This document shows, one piece after another, positions 27,448 to 40,600 of a stretch of DNA of 64,000 bases. Position 1 is the stretch's first letter; each line of letters starts with the position of its first letter. Source of the DNA: Chamaelirium japonicum (Eukaryota; Streptophyta; Magnoliopsida; Liliales; Melanthiaceae); contig OX393551.1 of assembly GCA_947650365.1 (NCBI GenBank), forward strand, positions 2,066,001-2,130,000. Reading direction: 5' to 3'. Both the position numbers and the translations under genes were made by a program. The notes under the pieces were generated by a model. The model did no database searches and had not been told where the DNA came from. It worked only from the letters and a program-made list of their open reading frames with translations.

Positions 27448-28009
27448 TCGCACGAATGTATCCATTCTAATTCATTCGTACGATCCATTCTAATTCATTC
27501 GTACAATCCATTCTAATTCATTCGCACGATCCATTCGCATTCACTCAAACGATCTATTCTAATTCATTCATATGATCCATTCTAATTCATTCGCACGAAT
27601 GTATCCATTCTAATTCATTCGTACGATCCATTCTAAATCATTCGCACGATCCATTCTAATTCATTAATACGATCCAATCTAATTCATTCATACGATCTAT
27701 TCTAATTCATTCGCACGAATATATCCTTTCTAATTCATTCGTACGATCCATTCTAATTCATTCGCACGATCCATTCTAATTCATTCATACAATCCATTCT
27801 AATTCGTTTGCACGAATGTATCCATTCTAATTCATTCGTACGATCCATTCTAATTCATTCGTATGATCTATTCTATTTCATTCGCATGATCCATTATAAT
27901 TCATTCATACGATCCAATCTAAATCATTCGTACGATCCATTCTAATTTATTCGCACGAATGTATCAACTCTAATTTATTCGTACGATCCATTCTAATTCA
28001 TTCATACAT
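27448..28009 (-). repeat. Satellite block 34 (-)
   Basis: Reverse TTTGAG marker at 27,537. About 27,833-28,009 duplicates 27,060-27,236, down to GTATCAACTC and the K junction. Confidence 0.9.
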
Positions 28010-28443
28010 GTACGAATGAATTAGAATGGATACATTCGTGCGAATGAATTAGAATGGATCGTATGAATGAATTAGATTGGATCGTATGCATGAATTAGAA
28101 TGGATCGTGCGAATGAATTAGAATGGATCGTACGAATGAATTAGAATGGATCGAACGAATGAAGTAGAATGGATACATTCGTGCAAAAGAATTAGAATGG
28201 ATTGTATGAATGAATTAGAATGGATCGTGCGAATGAATTAGAATGGATCGTACGAATGAATTAGAATGGATACATTCGTGCGAAAGAATTAGAATAGATC
28301 GTATGAATGAATTAGAATGGATCGTATGAATGAAATTGAATGGATCGTGCGAATGAATTAGAATGGATCGTACGAATGAATTAGAATGGATCGTACGAAG
28401 GAATTAGAATGGATCGTACGAATGAATTAGAAAGGGTACATTC
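28010..28443 (+). repeat. Satellite block 35 (+)
   Basis: Includes GATCGAACG and GTGCAAAAGAATTAG variants also found at 12.3 and 46.9 kb. Ends at R in reverse form (GGGTACATTCGAATTC). Confidence 0.9.
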
Positions 28444-28610
28444 GAATTCATTCGTACGATCCATTCTAATTCCTTCGTACCATCCATATTCTAATTCATT
28501 CGCACGATCCATTCTAATTCATTCGCACAATCCATTCTAATTCATTCATACGATCCATTCTAATTCATTCACACAATCCATTCTAATTCATTCTAATTTA
28601 TTCCTATGTG
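28444..28610 (-). repeat. Satellite block 36 (-)
   Basis: Inverted copy of block 29, from R to L. It has its own CCATATTC 2-bp insertion at about 28,485, mirroring GGATATGG at about 25,110. Confidence 0.9.
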
Positions 28611-28632
28611 AGTGGATCGTGTTTTTTCGTGC
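28605..28632. repeat. Class L junction element, inverted copy
   Basis: ATGTGAGTGGATCGTG then TTTTTTCGTGC, the reverse complement of the 24,966 element, with its flanks inverted as well. Confidence 0.88.
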
Positions 28633-30107
28633 TAATGAATAAGAATGGATCGTACGAATGAATTAGAATGGATACATTCGTGCGAAAGAATTAGAATGGA
28701 TCGTATGAATGAATTAGATTGGATCGTATAAATGAATTATAATGGATCGTACGAATGAATTAGAATGGATCGTGCTAATGAATTAGAATGGATCGTGCGA
28801 ATGAATTAGAATGGATCGTGCGAATGAATTAGAATAGATTGTGCGAATGACTTAGAATGGATCGTACGAATGAATTAGAAAGGATACATTCGTGCGAATG
28901 AATTAGAATGGATCGTATGAGTGTGAATGAATTAGAATGGATCGTGCGAATAAATTAGAATGGATCGTATGAATGAATTAGAATGGTTCGTTCGAATGAA
29001 TTAGAATAGATTGTGCGAATGACTTAGAATGGATCGTACGAATGAATTAGAAAGGATACATTCGTGCGAATGAATTAGAATGGATCGTATGAGTGTGAAT
29101 GAATTAGAATGGATCGTGCGAATGAATTAGAATGGATCGTATTAATGAATTAGAATGGATCGTGCGAATGAATTAGAATGGATCGTCTGAATGAGTAAGA
29201 ATGGATCGTGCGAATGAATTAGAATGGATCATATGAATGAATTAGAATGGATCGTATGAATGAATTAGAATGGATCGTGCGAATAAATTAGAATGGATCG
29301 TATGAATGAATTAGAATAGATTATGCGAATGAATTAGAATGGATCGTACGAATGAATTAGAATGGATACATTCGTGCGAATGAATTAGTATGGATCGTAT
29401 GAATGAATTAGAATCGATCGTACGAATGAATTAGAATGGATCATGCGAATGAATTAGAATGGATCGTGCGAATGAATTAGAATGGATCGTACGAATGAAA
29501 TAGAATGGATTGTACGAATGAGATAGAATGGATCGTACGAATGAATTAGAATGGATACATTCATGCGAATGAATTAGAATGGATCATACGAATGAATTAG
29601 AATGGATTCATTCGTGCGAATGAATTAGAATGGATCGTACGAATGAGTAGGAATGGATCGTACGAATGAATTAGAATGGATTGAATTAGAATGAATCGTA
29701 CGAATGAATTAGAATGGATCGTACGAATGAATTAGAATGGATCGTACGAATGAATTAGAATGGATTGAATTAGAATGAATCGTACGAATGAATTAGAATG
29801 AATCATACCGTACGAATGAATTAGAATGGATCATACGAAGGAATTAGAATAGATCGTACGAATGAATTAGAATGGATCGTACGAATGAATTAGAATGGAT
29901 CGTACGATGGAATTAGAATGGATCGTGCGAATGAATTAGAATGGATCGTATGAATGAATTAGAATAGATTGTGGGAATGAATTAGAATGGATCGTACGAA
30001 TGAATTAGAATGGATCGTACGAATGAATTAGAATGGATCGTATGAATGAATTAGAATGGATCGTGCGAATGAATTAGAATGGATCGTTCGAATGAAATAG
30101 AATGGAT
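28611..30107 (+). repeat. Satellite block 37 (+)
   Basis: Two 29-mers at about 28,917 and 29,090, GAGATAG at about 29,519, two 38-mers and GAATCATACCGTACG at about 29,799. Ends at J in reverse form. Confidence 0.9.
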
Positions 30108-31065
30108 TCGCACGAATGTATCCATTCTAATTCATTCGTACAATCCATTCTAATTCATTCGTACAATCCATTCTAATTCATTCGCACGATCCATTCGCAT
30201 TCACTCAAACGATCCATTCTAATTCATTCATATGATCCATTCTAATTCATTCGCACGAATGTATCCATTCTAATTCATTCGTACGATCCATTCTAATTTA
30301 TTTGTACGAATGTATCCACTCTAATTCATTCATACGATCCATTCTAATTCTTTCGCACGAATGTATCCATTCCAATTCACTCGTACGATCCATTCTAATT
30401 CATTCGCACAATCTATTCTAATTCATTCGTACGATCAATTCAAATTCATTAGCATGATCCATTCTAATTCATTCGTATGATCTATTCTATTTCATACGTA
30501 CAATCCATTCTTACTCAATCGTATGATCCATTCTAATCCATTCGCACAATCTATTCTAATTCATTCGTACGATCCATTCTATTTCATTCGTACGATCCAT
30601 TCTAATTCATACGATCCTTTCTAATTCATTCGTACGATCCATTCTAATTCCTTCGTACGATCCATTCTAATTCCTTCGTACGATCCATTCTAATTCATTC
30701 GCACGATCCGTTCTAATTCATTCGTACGATCCATTCTATTTCATTCATACGATCCATTCTAATTCATTCATACGAGTTATTCTAATTCTTTCGCACGAAT
30801 GTATCCATTCTAATTCATTCGTACGATCCATTCTAATTCATTCGCACGATCCATTCTAATTTATTCATACAATCCATTCTAATTCTTTTGCACGAATGTA
30901 TCCATTCTAATTCATTCGTTCGATCCATTCTAATTCATTCGTACGATCCATTCTAATTCATTCGCACGATCCATTCTAATTCATGCATACGATCCAATCT
31001 AATTCATTCATACGATCCATTCTAATTCATTCGCATGAATGTATCCATTCTAATTCATTCGTACA
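30108..31065 (-). repeat. Satellite block 38 (-)
   Basis: Third copy of the block 4 / block 24 start, with the reverse TTTGAG marker at 30,197 and an m79 copy from 30,454 that breaks off near 30,615. Ends at K in the opposite orientation (CGTACATGTATG). Confidence 0.9.
30454..30620 (-). repeat. m79 higher-order module, broken copy
   Basis: Begins like the 1,676 and 19,053 copies and stops matching after the 19-mer near 30,615. Confidence 0.82.
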
Positions 31066-31752
31066 TGTATGAATGAATTAGAATGGATCGTACGAATGAA
31101 TTAGAGTTGATACATTCGTGCGAATGAATTAGAATGGATCGTACGAATGAATTAGATTGGATCGTATGAATGAATTATAATGGATCATGCAAATGAATTA
31201 GAATAGATCATACGAATGAATTAGAATGGATCGTACGAATGAATTAGAAAGGATACATTCGTGCAAAAGAATTAGAATGGATTGTATGAATGAATTAGAA
31301 TGGATCGTGCGAATGAATTAGAATGGATACATTCGTGCGAATGAATTAGAATGGATCGTATGAATGAATTAGATTGGATCGTATGAATGAATTAGAATGG
31401 ATCGTGCGAATGAATTAGAATGGATCGTACAAATGAATTAGAATGGATCATTTGAATGAATTAGAATGGATCGTACTTATGAATTAGAATGGGTCATACG
31501 AATGAAATAGAATGGATCGTACGAACGAATTAGAAAGGATCGTACAAACGAATTAGAATGGATCGTACGAATGAAATAGAATAGATCGTACGAATGAATT
31601 AGAATGGATCGTATGAATAAATTAGATTGGATCGTATGAATGAATTAGAATGGATTGTAAGAATGAAATAGAATAGATCGTACGAATGAATTAGAATGGA
31701 TCGTGCGAATGAATTAGAATGGGTCGTACGAATGAATTAGAATGGATACACG
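31066..31752 (+). repeat. Satellite block 39 (+)
   Basis: From 31,437 to the M junction it parallels positions 1-545, including CGTACTTATG and GAATGGGTC units. Confidence 0.9.
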
Positions 31753-32778
31753 ATCCAGATCCATTCTAATTCATTCGCACAATCTATTCTAATTCATTCG
31801 TAGGATCCATTCTAATTCATTACTACGATCCATTCTAATTCATTCATACGATCCATTCTAATTCATTCGTACGATCCATTCTAATTCATTCGCACGATCC
31901 ATTCTAATTCATTCATACGATCCATTCTAATTCATTCGTACGATCTATTCTATTTCATTCGTACAATCCATTCATACTCAATCGTATTATCCATTCTAAT
32001 CCATTCGCACAATCTATTCTAATTCATTCGTACGATCCATTCTATTTCATTCATATGATCTATTCTATTTCATTCGTACAATCCATTCTAATTCATTCAT
32101 ACGGTCCAATCTAATTCATTCATACGATCCATTCTAATTCATTCGTTTGATCTATTCTATTTCATTCATTCGATCCATTCTAATTCGTTTGTATGATCCT
32201 TTCTAATTCCTTCGTACGATCCATTCTATTTCATTCGTATGACCCATTCTAATTCATAAGTACGATCCATTCTAATTCATTCAAACAATCCATTCTAATT
32301 CATTCGTACAATCCATTCCAATTCATTCGTACGATCCATTCTAATTCATTTGCACGAAGGTATCCATTCTAATTCATTCGTACTATCCATTCTAAATCCT
32401 TCGTACAATCCATTCTAATTCCTTCGTACTGTCCATTCTAATTTATTCGCACAATCTATTCTAATTCATTCATACGATCCATTCTAATAAATTCGCACGA
32501 TCCATTCTAATTTATTCATACGATCCATTCTAATTCATTCATATGATCCATTCTAATTCATTCGCACGATCCATTCTAATTCTTTCGTACGATCCATTCT
32601 AATTCATTCGCACGATCCATTCTAATTCATTCGCACGATCCATTCTAATTCATTCATACGATCCATTCTAATTCATTCGTACGATCCATTCTAATTCATT
32701 CGTAAGATCCAATCTAATTCATTCATACGATCCATTCTAATTATTTCGCACGAATGTATCCATTCTAATTCATTCGTA
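31753..32778 (-). repeat. Satellite block 40 (-)
   Basis: Starts at M, with m79-like TCAATCGTATTATCC near 31,980. At about 32,150-32,310 it holds the reverse of the opening series (CATAAGTACG), so block 39's start is repeated inverted within 900 bp. Confidence 0.9.
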
Positions 32779-34150
32779 TGAATGAATTAGAATAGATTGT
32801 GCGAATGAATTAGAATGGATCGTACGAATGAATTAGAATGGATACATCCCTGCGAATGAATTAGAATGGATCGTATGAATAAATTTGAATCGATCGTACG
32901 AATGAATTAGAATGGATCATGCGAATGAATTAGAATGGATCGTACGAATGAAATAGAATGGATTGTACGAATGAGAAAGAATGGATCGTACGAATGAATT
33001 AGAATGGATACATTCATGCGAATGAATTAGAATGGATCATACGAATGAATTAGAATGGATTCATTCGTGCGAATGAATTAGAATGGATCGTACGAATGAG
33101 TAAGAATGGATCGTACGAATGAATTAGAATAGATTGAATTAGAATGAATCGTACGAATGAATTAGAATGGATAGATTCGTGCGAATGAATTTGAATGGAT
33201 CGTACGAAGGAATTAGAATGGATCGTACGAAGGAATTTGAATAGATCGTGCGAATGAATTAGAATGGATCGTATGAATGAATTAGAATGGATCGTGCGAA
33301 TGAATTAAAATGGATCGTATGAATGAAATAGAATGGATCGTATGAATTAGAATGGATCGTACGAATGAAATAGAATGGATCGTACGAATGAATTAGAATA
33401 GATTGTGCGAATAGATTAGAATGGATCATACGATTGAGTAAGAATAGATTGTATGAATGAAATAGAATAGATCGTACGAATAAATTAGAATGGATCATGC
33501 TAATGAATTAGAATGGATCGTGCGAATGAATTAGAATGGATCGTAGGAATGAATTAGAATGGATCGTACGAATGAATTAGAATGGATCGTACGAATGAAT
33601 TAGAATGGATCGTATGAATTAGAATGGATCGTACGAAGGAATTAGAATGGATCGTATGAATGAAATAGATTGGATCGTATTAATGAATTTGAATCGATCG
33701 TATGAATGAATTAGATTGGATCGTATGAATGAATTAGAATGGATCTTGTGAATGATATAGAATGGATCGTAGGAATGAAATAGAATGGATTGTATGAAAG
33801 AATTAGAATAGATCCTGCGAATGAATTAGAATAGATCGTACGAATGAATTAGAATGGATCATATGAATGAATTAGAATGGATCGTACGTATGAATTCGAA
33901 TGGATCGTGCGAATGAATTAGAATGGATCGTATGAATGAATTAGAGTAGATACATTCGTACGAAGGAATTAGAATGGATCGTACGAATGAATTAGAATGG
34001 ATTATATGAATGAATTAGAATGGATCGTACGAATGAATTAGAATGGATACATTCGTGCGAATGAATTAGAATGGATTTTACGAATAAATTAGAATGGATC
34101 GTACGAATGAATTAGAATAGATTGTACGAATGAATTAGAATGGATCGTAC
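32779..34150 (+). repeat. Satellite block 41 (+)
   Basis: A GAGAAAG version of the GAGATAG run at about 32,973, a 38-mer near 33,130 and an m79 module at 33,259-33,498. After 33,700 units are unusually divergent (GATCTTGTG, GATATAG). Confidence 0.9.
33259..33498 (+). repeat. m79 higher-order module, copy at 33.3 kb
   Basis: Complete; frame open on the reverse strand. Spaced 6,181 bp from the next copy. Confidence 0.88.
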
Positions 34151-34600
34151 ATCTAATTCATTCGTACGATCTATTCTAATTCATTCATACAATCCATTCT
34201 ACTTCTTTTGCACGAATGTATCCATTCTAATTCATTCGTACGATCCATTCTAATTCCTTCGTACGATCCATTCTAATTCCTTCGTACGATCCATTCTAAT
34301 TCATTCCCATGAATGTATCCATTCTAATTGATACGTACGATCCATTCTATTTCATTCGTATGATCCATTCTTACTTATTCGTACGATCCATTCTAATTCT
34401 AATTCATTCATATGATCCATTCTAATTCATTCGCATGATCCATTCTAATTCATTCGCACGATCCATTCTAATTCATTCGTACGATCTATTATAATTCATT
34501 CATACAATCCATTCTAATTCATTCGCACGAATGTATCCATTCTAATTCATTCGTACGATCCATTCTAATTCATTAGCACGAAAAAACACGATCCACTCAC
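34151..34600 (-). repeat. Satellite block 42 (-)
   Basis: Includes TTCCCATGAATGTATCC and GATACGTACG at about 34,305-34,335, shared with 26.7, 36.85 and 52.9 kb. Ends in a truncated L element. Confidence 0.9.
34576..34600. repeat. Class L junction element, truncated on the right
   Basis: Identical through ACTCAC, then continues as GAATGGATCG without the ATACGAATAAATTAG flank of the other copies. Confidence 0.87.
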
Positions 34601-34899
34601 GAATGGATCGTGCGAATGAATTAGAATGGATCGTGCGAATGAATTAGAATGAATTAGAATGGATCGTACGAATGAGTAAGAATGGATCATACGAATGAAA
34701 TAGAATGGATCGTACGTATCAATTAGAATGGATACATTCATGGGAATGAATTAGAATGGATCGTACGAAGGAATTAGAATGGATCGTACGAAGGAATTAG
34801 AATGGATCGTACGAATGAATTAGAATGGATACATTCGTGCAAAAGAAGTAGAATGGATTGTATGAATGAATTAGAATGGATTGTACGAATGAATTAGAC
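34601..34899 (+). repeat. Satellite block 43 (+)
   Basis: From about 34,655 it duplicates 22,150-22,395, ending at class O. Confidence 0.9.
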
Positions 34900-35378
34900 G
34901 TACGATCCATTCTAATTCATTCGTACAATCTATTCTAATTCATTCGTACTATCCATTCTAATTTATTCGTACAATCCATTCTAATTCATTCGCACGAATG
35001 TATCCATTCTAATTCATTCGTACGATCCATTCTAATTCATTCATATAATCCATTCTAATTCATTCGTACGATCTATTCTAATTCCTTCGTACGAATGTAT
35101 CTACTCTAATTCATTCATACGATCCATTCTAATTCATTCGCACGATCCATTCTAATTCATACGTACGATCCATTCTAATTCATTCATATGATCCATTCTA
35201 ATTCATTCGTACGATCCATTCTAATTCATTCGCACGATCCATTCTAATTCATTTATACGATCCAATCTAATTCATTCATACGATCCATTCTAATTCTTTC
35301 GCACGAATGTATCCATTCTAATTCATTAGTACGATCCATTCTAATTCATTAGCACGAAAAAACACGATCCACTCACAT
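34900..35378 (-). repeat. Satellite block 44 (-)
   Basis: Continues the 12,505-offset duplication to about 35,225, then reaches an intact L element. Confidence 0.9.
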
Positions 35379-35379
35379 A
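35352..35379. repeat. Class L junction element, copy 4
   Basis: Complete, with CACATACGAATAAATTAG to the right and a TTAGCACG left flank. Confidence 0.88.
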
Positions 35380-35542
35380 CGAATAAATTAGAATGAATTA
35401 GAATGGATTGTGTGAATGAATTAGAATGGATCGTATGAATGAATTAGAATGGATCGTGCGAATGAATTAGAATGGATCGTGCGAATGAATTAGAATATGG
35501 ATCGTACGAAGGAATTAGAATGGATCGTACGAATGAATTCGA
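35379..35542 (+). repeat. Satellite block 45 (+)
   Basis: Same L-to-R arm as blocks 29 and 49, with GAATATGGATCG (+2 bp) at about 35,494. Confidence 0.9.
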
Positions 35543-35624
35543 ATGTATCCTTTCTAATTCATTCGTACGATCCATTCTAATTCTTTCGTACGATCCATTC
35601 TAATTCATTCGTACGATTCATGCT
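35543..35624 (-). repeat. Satellite block 46 (-), short
   Basis: Only about 3.5 units after R before the strand flips at GATTCATGCTAATG, joining the GCTAATGAATTAG unit that normally adjoins m79. Confidence 0.9.
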
Positions 35625-36501
35625 AATGAATTAGAATTGATCGTACGAATGAATTAGAATAGATTGTGCGAATGAATTAGAATGGATCGTACGAATGAAT
35701 TGGAATGGATACATTCGTGCGAATGAATTAGAATGGATCGTATGAATGAATTAGAGTGGATACATTCGTACAAATGAATTAGAATGGATCGTACGAATGA
35801 ATTAGAATGGATACATTCGTGCGAATGAATTAGAATGGATCATATGAATGAATTAGAATGGATCGTTTGAGTGAATGCGAATGGATCGTGCGAATGAATT
35901 AGAATGGATTGTACGAATGAATTAGAATGGATCGTACGAATGAATTAGAATGGATCGTACGAAGGAATTAGAATGGATCGTACGAAGGAATTAGAATGGA
36001 TAGTACGAATGAATTAGAATGGATACCTTCGTGCAAATGAAATAGAATGGATCGTACGAATGAGTAAGAATGGATCGTATGAATGAATTAGAATGGATCG
36101 TGCGAATTAATTAGAATGGATCGTACGAATGAATTAGAATAGATTGTGCGAATGAATTAGAATGGATCGTACGAATGAATTAGAATGGATCGTACGAATG
36201 AATTAGAATGGATCGTATGGATGAATTAGAATGGATCGTGCGAATGAATTATAATGGATCGTACGAATGAAATAGAATGGATTGTACGAATGAAATAGAT
36301 TAGTTCGTGCGAATGAATTAGAATAGATCGTATGAATGAATTAGATTGGATCGTATTAATGAATTAGAATGGATCGTACGAATGAATTAGAATGGATCGT
36401 ACGAATGAATTAGAATGGATACATTCGTGCAAAAGAATTAGAATGGATTGTATGAATGAATTAGAATGGATCGTGCGAATGAATTAGAATGGATACATTC
36501 A
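35625..36501 (+). repeat. Satellite block 47 (+)
   Basis: TTTGAGTGAATGCG at 35,866, here not followed by J but by GGATACCTTCGTGC at about 36,021. Exits through GATACATTCAAATTC. Confidence 0.9.
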
Positions 36502-36999
36502 AATTCATTCGCACGATCCATTCTAATTCCTTCGTATGATCCGTTCTAATTCATTCGTACGGTATGATTCATTCTAATTCATTCGTAAGATTCATTCTAA
36601 TTCAATCCATTCTAATTCATTCGTACGATCCATTCTAATTCATTCGTACGATCCATTCTAATTCATTCGTACGATTCATTCTAATTCAATCGTACAATTT
36701 ATTCTAATTCAATCTATTCTAATTCATTCGTACGATCCATTCTAATTCATTCGTACGATCCATCCTAATTCCTTTGTACGACCCATTATATTTCATTCGT
36801 ATGATCCATTCTAATTCCTTTGTACGATCCAGTCTAATTCATTCCCATGAATGTATCCATTCTAATTCATTTGCACGAATGTATCCAATCTAATTTATTC
36901 ATACGATCCATTCTAATTCTTTCGCACGAATGTATCCATTCTAATTCATTCGTACAATCCATTCTAGCTCAATAGCACGAAAAAACACGATCCACTCAC
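36502..36999 (-). repeat. Satellite block 48 (-)
   Basis: CGTACGGTATGATTC at 36,557, reverse 38-mers near 36,590-36,720. Ends in an L element whose left flank is altered (CTAGCTCAATAGCACG). Confidence 0.9.
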
Positions 37000-37002
37000 A
37001 TA
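36975..37002. repeat. Class L junction element, copy 5
   Basis: Complete core and right flank; the left flank is altered to CTCAATAGCACG. Confidence 0.88.
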
Positions 37003-37164
37003 CGAATAAATTAGAATGAATTAGAATGGATTGTGTGAATGAATTAGAATGGATCGTATGAATGAATTAGACTGGATCGTGCGAATGAATTAGAATGGAT
37101 CGTGCGAATGAATTAGAATATGGATCGTACGAAGGAATTAGAATGGATCGTATGAATGAATTCG
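37000..37164 (+). repeat. Satellite block 49 (+)
   Basis: Third direct copy of the L-to-R arm, with GAATATGG at about 37,118. Confidence 0.9.
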
Positions 37165-37622
37165 AATGTATCCTTTCTAATTCATTCGTACGATCCATTC
37201 TAATTCCTTCGTACGATCCATTCTAATTCATTCGTACGATCCATTCTAATTCATGCATACGATCCATTCTAATTCATTCGTACGATCCATTCTAATTCAT
37301 TCGTACGATCCATTCTAATTCATTCGCACAATCTATTCTAATTCATTCGTACGATCCATTCTAATTCATTCGCACGATCCTTTCTAATTCATTCATACGA
37401 TCCATTCTATTTCATTCGTACGATCCATTCTTACTCATTCGTATGATCCATTCTAATTCATTTGCACGAAGGTATCCATTCTAATTCATTCGTACTATCC
37501 ATTCTAATTCCTTCGTACGATCCATTCTAATTCCTTCGTACGATCCATTCTAATTCATTCGCACGATCCATTCAAATTCATTAATACGATCCAATCTAAT
37601 TTATTCATACGATCTATTCTAA
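37165..37622 (-). repeat. Satellite block 50 (-)
   Basis: Includes TTTGCACGAAGGTATCC at about 37,461 and the ordered series seen after J at 5.0, 17.0, 46.3 and 55.4 kb, here without J itself. Confidence 0.9.
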
Positions 37623-40600
37623 TTAGAATGGATCGTACAAATGAATTAGAATGGATCATACGAATGAATTAGAATGGATCGTGCGAATGAATTAGAATGG
37701 ATCGTACGAATGAAATAGAATGGATTGTACGAATAAGATAGAATGGATCGTATGAATGAATTAGAATGGATACATTCATGTGAATGAATTAGAATGGATC
37801 GTATGAATGAATTAGAATGGATCGTGCGAATGAATTAGAATGGATCGTACGAATGAATTAGAATGGATCGTACGAATGAATTAGAATGGATCGTAGTAAT
37901 GAATTAGAATGGATCCTACGAATGAATTAGAATATATTGTGCGAATGAATTAGAATGGATCGTACGAATGAATTAGAATGGATCGTACGAATGAATTAGA
38001 ATGGATCGTATGAATGAATTAGAATGGATCGTACGAATGAATTAGAATGGATCGTGCGAATGAATTAGAATGGATCGTATGAATGAATTAGAATGGATCG
38101 TACGAATGAATTAGAATGGATCGTACGAATGAATTAGAATGGATCGTGCGAATGAATTAGAATGGATCGTACGAATCAATTAGAATGGATTGTACGAATG
38201 AAATAGAATTGATCGTACGAATGAATTAGAATGGATCATGCTAATGAATTAGAATTGATCGTACGAATGAATTAGAATAGATTGTGCGAATGAATTAGAA
38301 TGGATACATTCGTGCGAAAGAATTAGAATGGATCGTATGAATGAATTAGATTGGATCGTATAAATGAATTAGAATGGATCGTACGAATGAATTAGAATGG
38401 ATCGTGCTAATGAATGAGAATGGATCGTGCGAATGAATTAGAATGGATCGTGCGAATGAATTAGAATGGATCGTACGAATGAATTAGAATGGATCGTACG
38501 AATGAATTAGAATGGATCGTTCGAATGAATTAGAATAGATTGTGCGAATGAATTAGAATGGATCGTACGAATGAATTAGAATGGATCGTGCGAATAAATT
38601 AGAATGGATCGTATGAATGAATTAGAATGGTTCGTGCGAATGAATTAGAATATGGATCGTACGAATGAATTAGAATGGATCGTACGAATGAATTAGAATG
38701 GATCGTACGAATGAATTAGAATAGATCGTACGAATGAATTAGAATGGATACGAATGGATCGTACGAATGAGTAAGAATAGATCGTACGAATGAAATAGAA
38801 TGGATTGTATGAATGAATTAGAATGGATACATTCGTGCGAATGAATTGGGATGGATCGTATGAATGAATTAGAATAGATTGTGCGAATGAATTAGAATGG
38901 ATCGTACAAATGAATTAGAATAGATACATTCATGCGAATAAATTAGAATAGATACATTCATGCGAATGAATTAGAATGGATCGTATGAATGAATTAGAAT
39001 GGATCGTATGAGTGAATTAGAATGGATACGAAGGAATTAGAATGTATCGTACGAAGGAATTAGAATGGAGAATGGATCGTGCGAATGAATTAGAATGGAT
39101 CGTGCGATAAGAATGGATCGTACGAATGAAATAGAATAGATCATATGGGTAAATGAATTTGGATCGTGCTAATGAATTAGAATGGATCGTACGAATGAAT
39201 TAGAAAGGATATATTCGTGCGAATGAATTAGAATAGATCGTATGAATGAATTAGATTGGATCATATTAATGAATTAGAATGGATCATGCGAATGAATTAG
39301 AATAGATCGTACGAATAAATTAGAATGGATAGATTCGTGCGAATGAATTTGAATGGATCGTACGAAGGAATTAGAATGGATCGTACGAACGAATTAGAAT
39401 AGATCATACGAAGAAATTAGAATGGATCGTACGAATGAATTAGAATGGATCGTATGAATGAATTAGAATGGATCGTGCGAATGAATTAAAATGGATCGTA
39501 TGAATGAAATAGAATAGATCGTATGAATTAGAATGGATCGTACGAATGAAATAGAATGGATCGTATGAATGAATTAGAATAGATTGTGCGAATGGATTAG
39601 AATGGATCATACGATTGAGTAAGAATGGATTGTACGAATGAAATAGAATAGATCGTACGAATGAATTAGAATGGATCATGCTAATAAATTAGAATTGATC
39701 GTACGAATGAATTAGAATAGATTGTGCGAATGAATTAGAATGGATCGTACGAATGAATTGGAATAGATACATTCGTGCGAATGAATTAGAATGGATCGTA
39801 TGAATGAATTAGAGTGGATACATTCGTACAAATGAATTAGAATGGATCGTACGAATGAATTAGAATGGATACATTTGTGCGAATGAATTAGAATGGATCA
39901 TATGAATGAATTAGAATGGATCGTTTGAGTGAATTAGAATGGATCGTGCGAATGAATTAGAATGGATAGTACGAATGAATAAGAATGGATCGTACGAATG
40001 AAATAGAATGGATCGTATGAATGAATTAGAATGGATAGTACGAATGAATTAGAATGGATCGTACGAATGAATAAGAATGGATCGTGCGAATGAATTAGAA
40101 TGGATCATATGAATGAATTAGAATGGATCGTATGAATGAATTAGAATGGATCCTGCGAATAAATTAGAATGGATCGTACGAATGAATTAGAATAGATTGT
40201 GCGAATGAATTAGAATGGATCGTATGAATGAATTAGATTGGATCGTATGAATGAACTAGAATGGATCGTACGAATGAGTAAGAATGGATCCTACGAATGA
40301 ATTAGAATGGATCCTACGAATGAATTAGAATGGATACATTCGTGCGAATGAATTAGAATGGATCGTATGAATGAATTAGAATCGATCGTACGAATGAATT
40401 AGAATGGATCATGCGAATGAATTAGAATGGATCGTGCGAATGAATTAGAATGGATCGTACGAATGAAATAGAATGGATTGTACGAATGAGATAGAATGGA
40501 TCGTACGAATGAATTAGAATGGATACATTCATGCGAATGAATTAGAATGGATCATACGAATGAATTAGAATGGATTTATTCGTGCGAATGAATTAGAATG

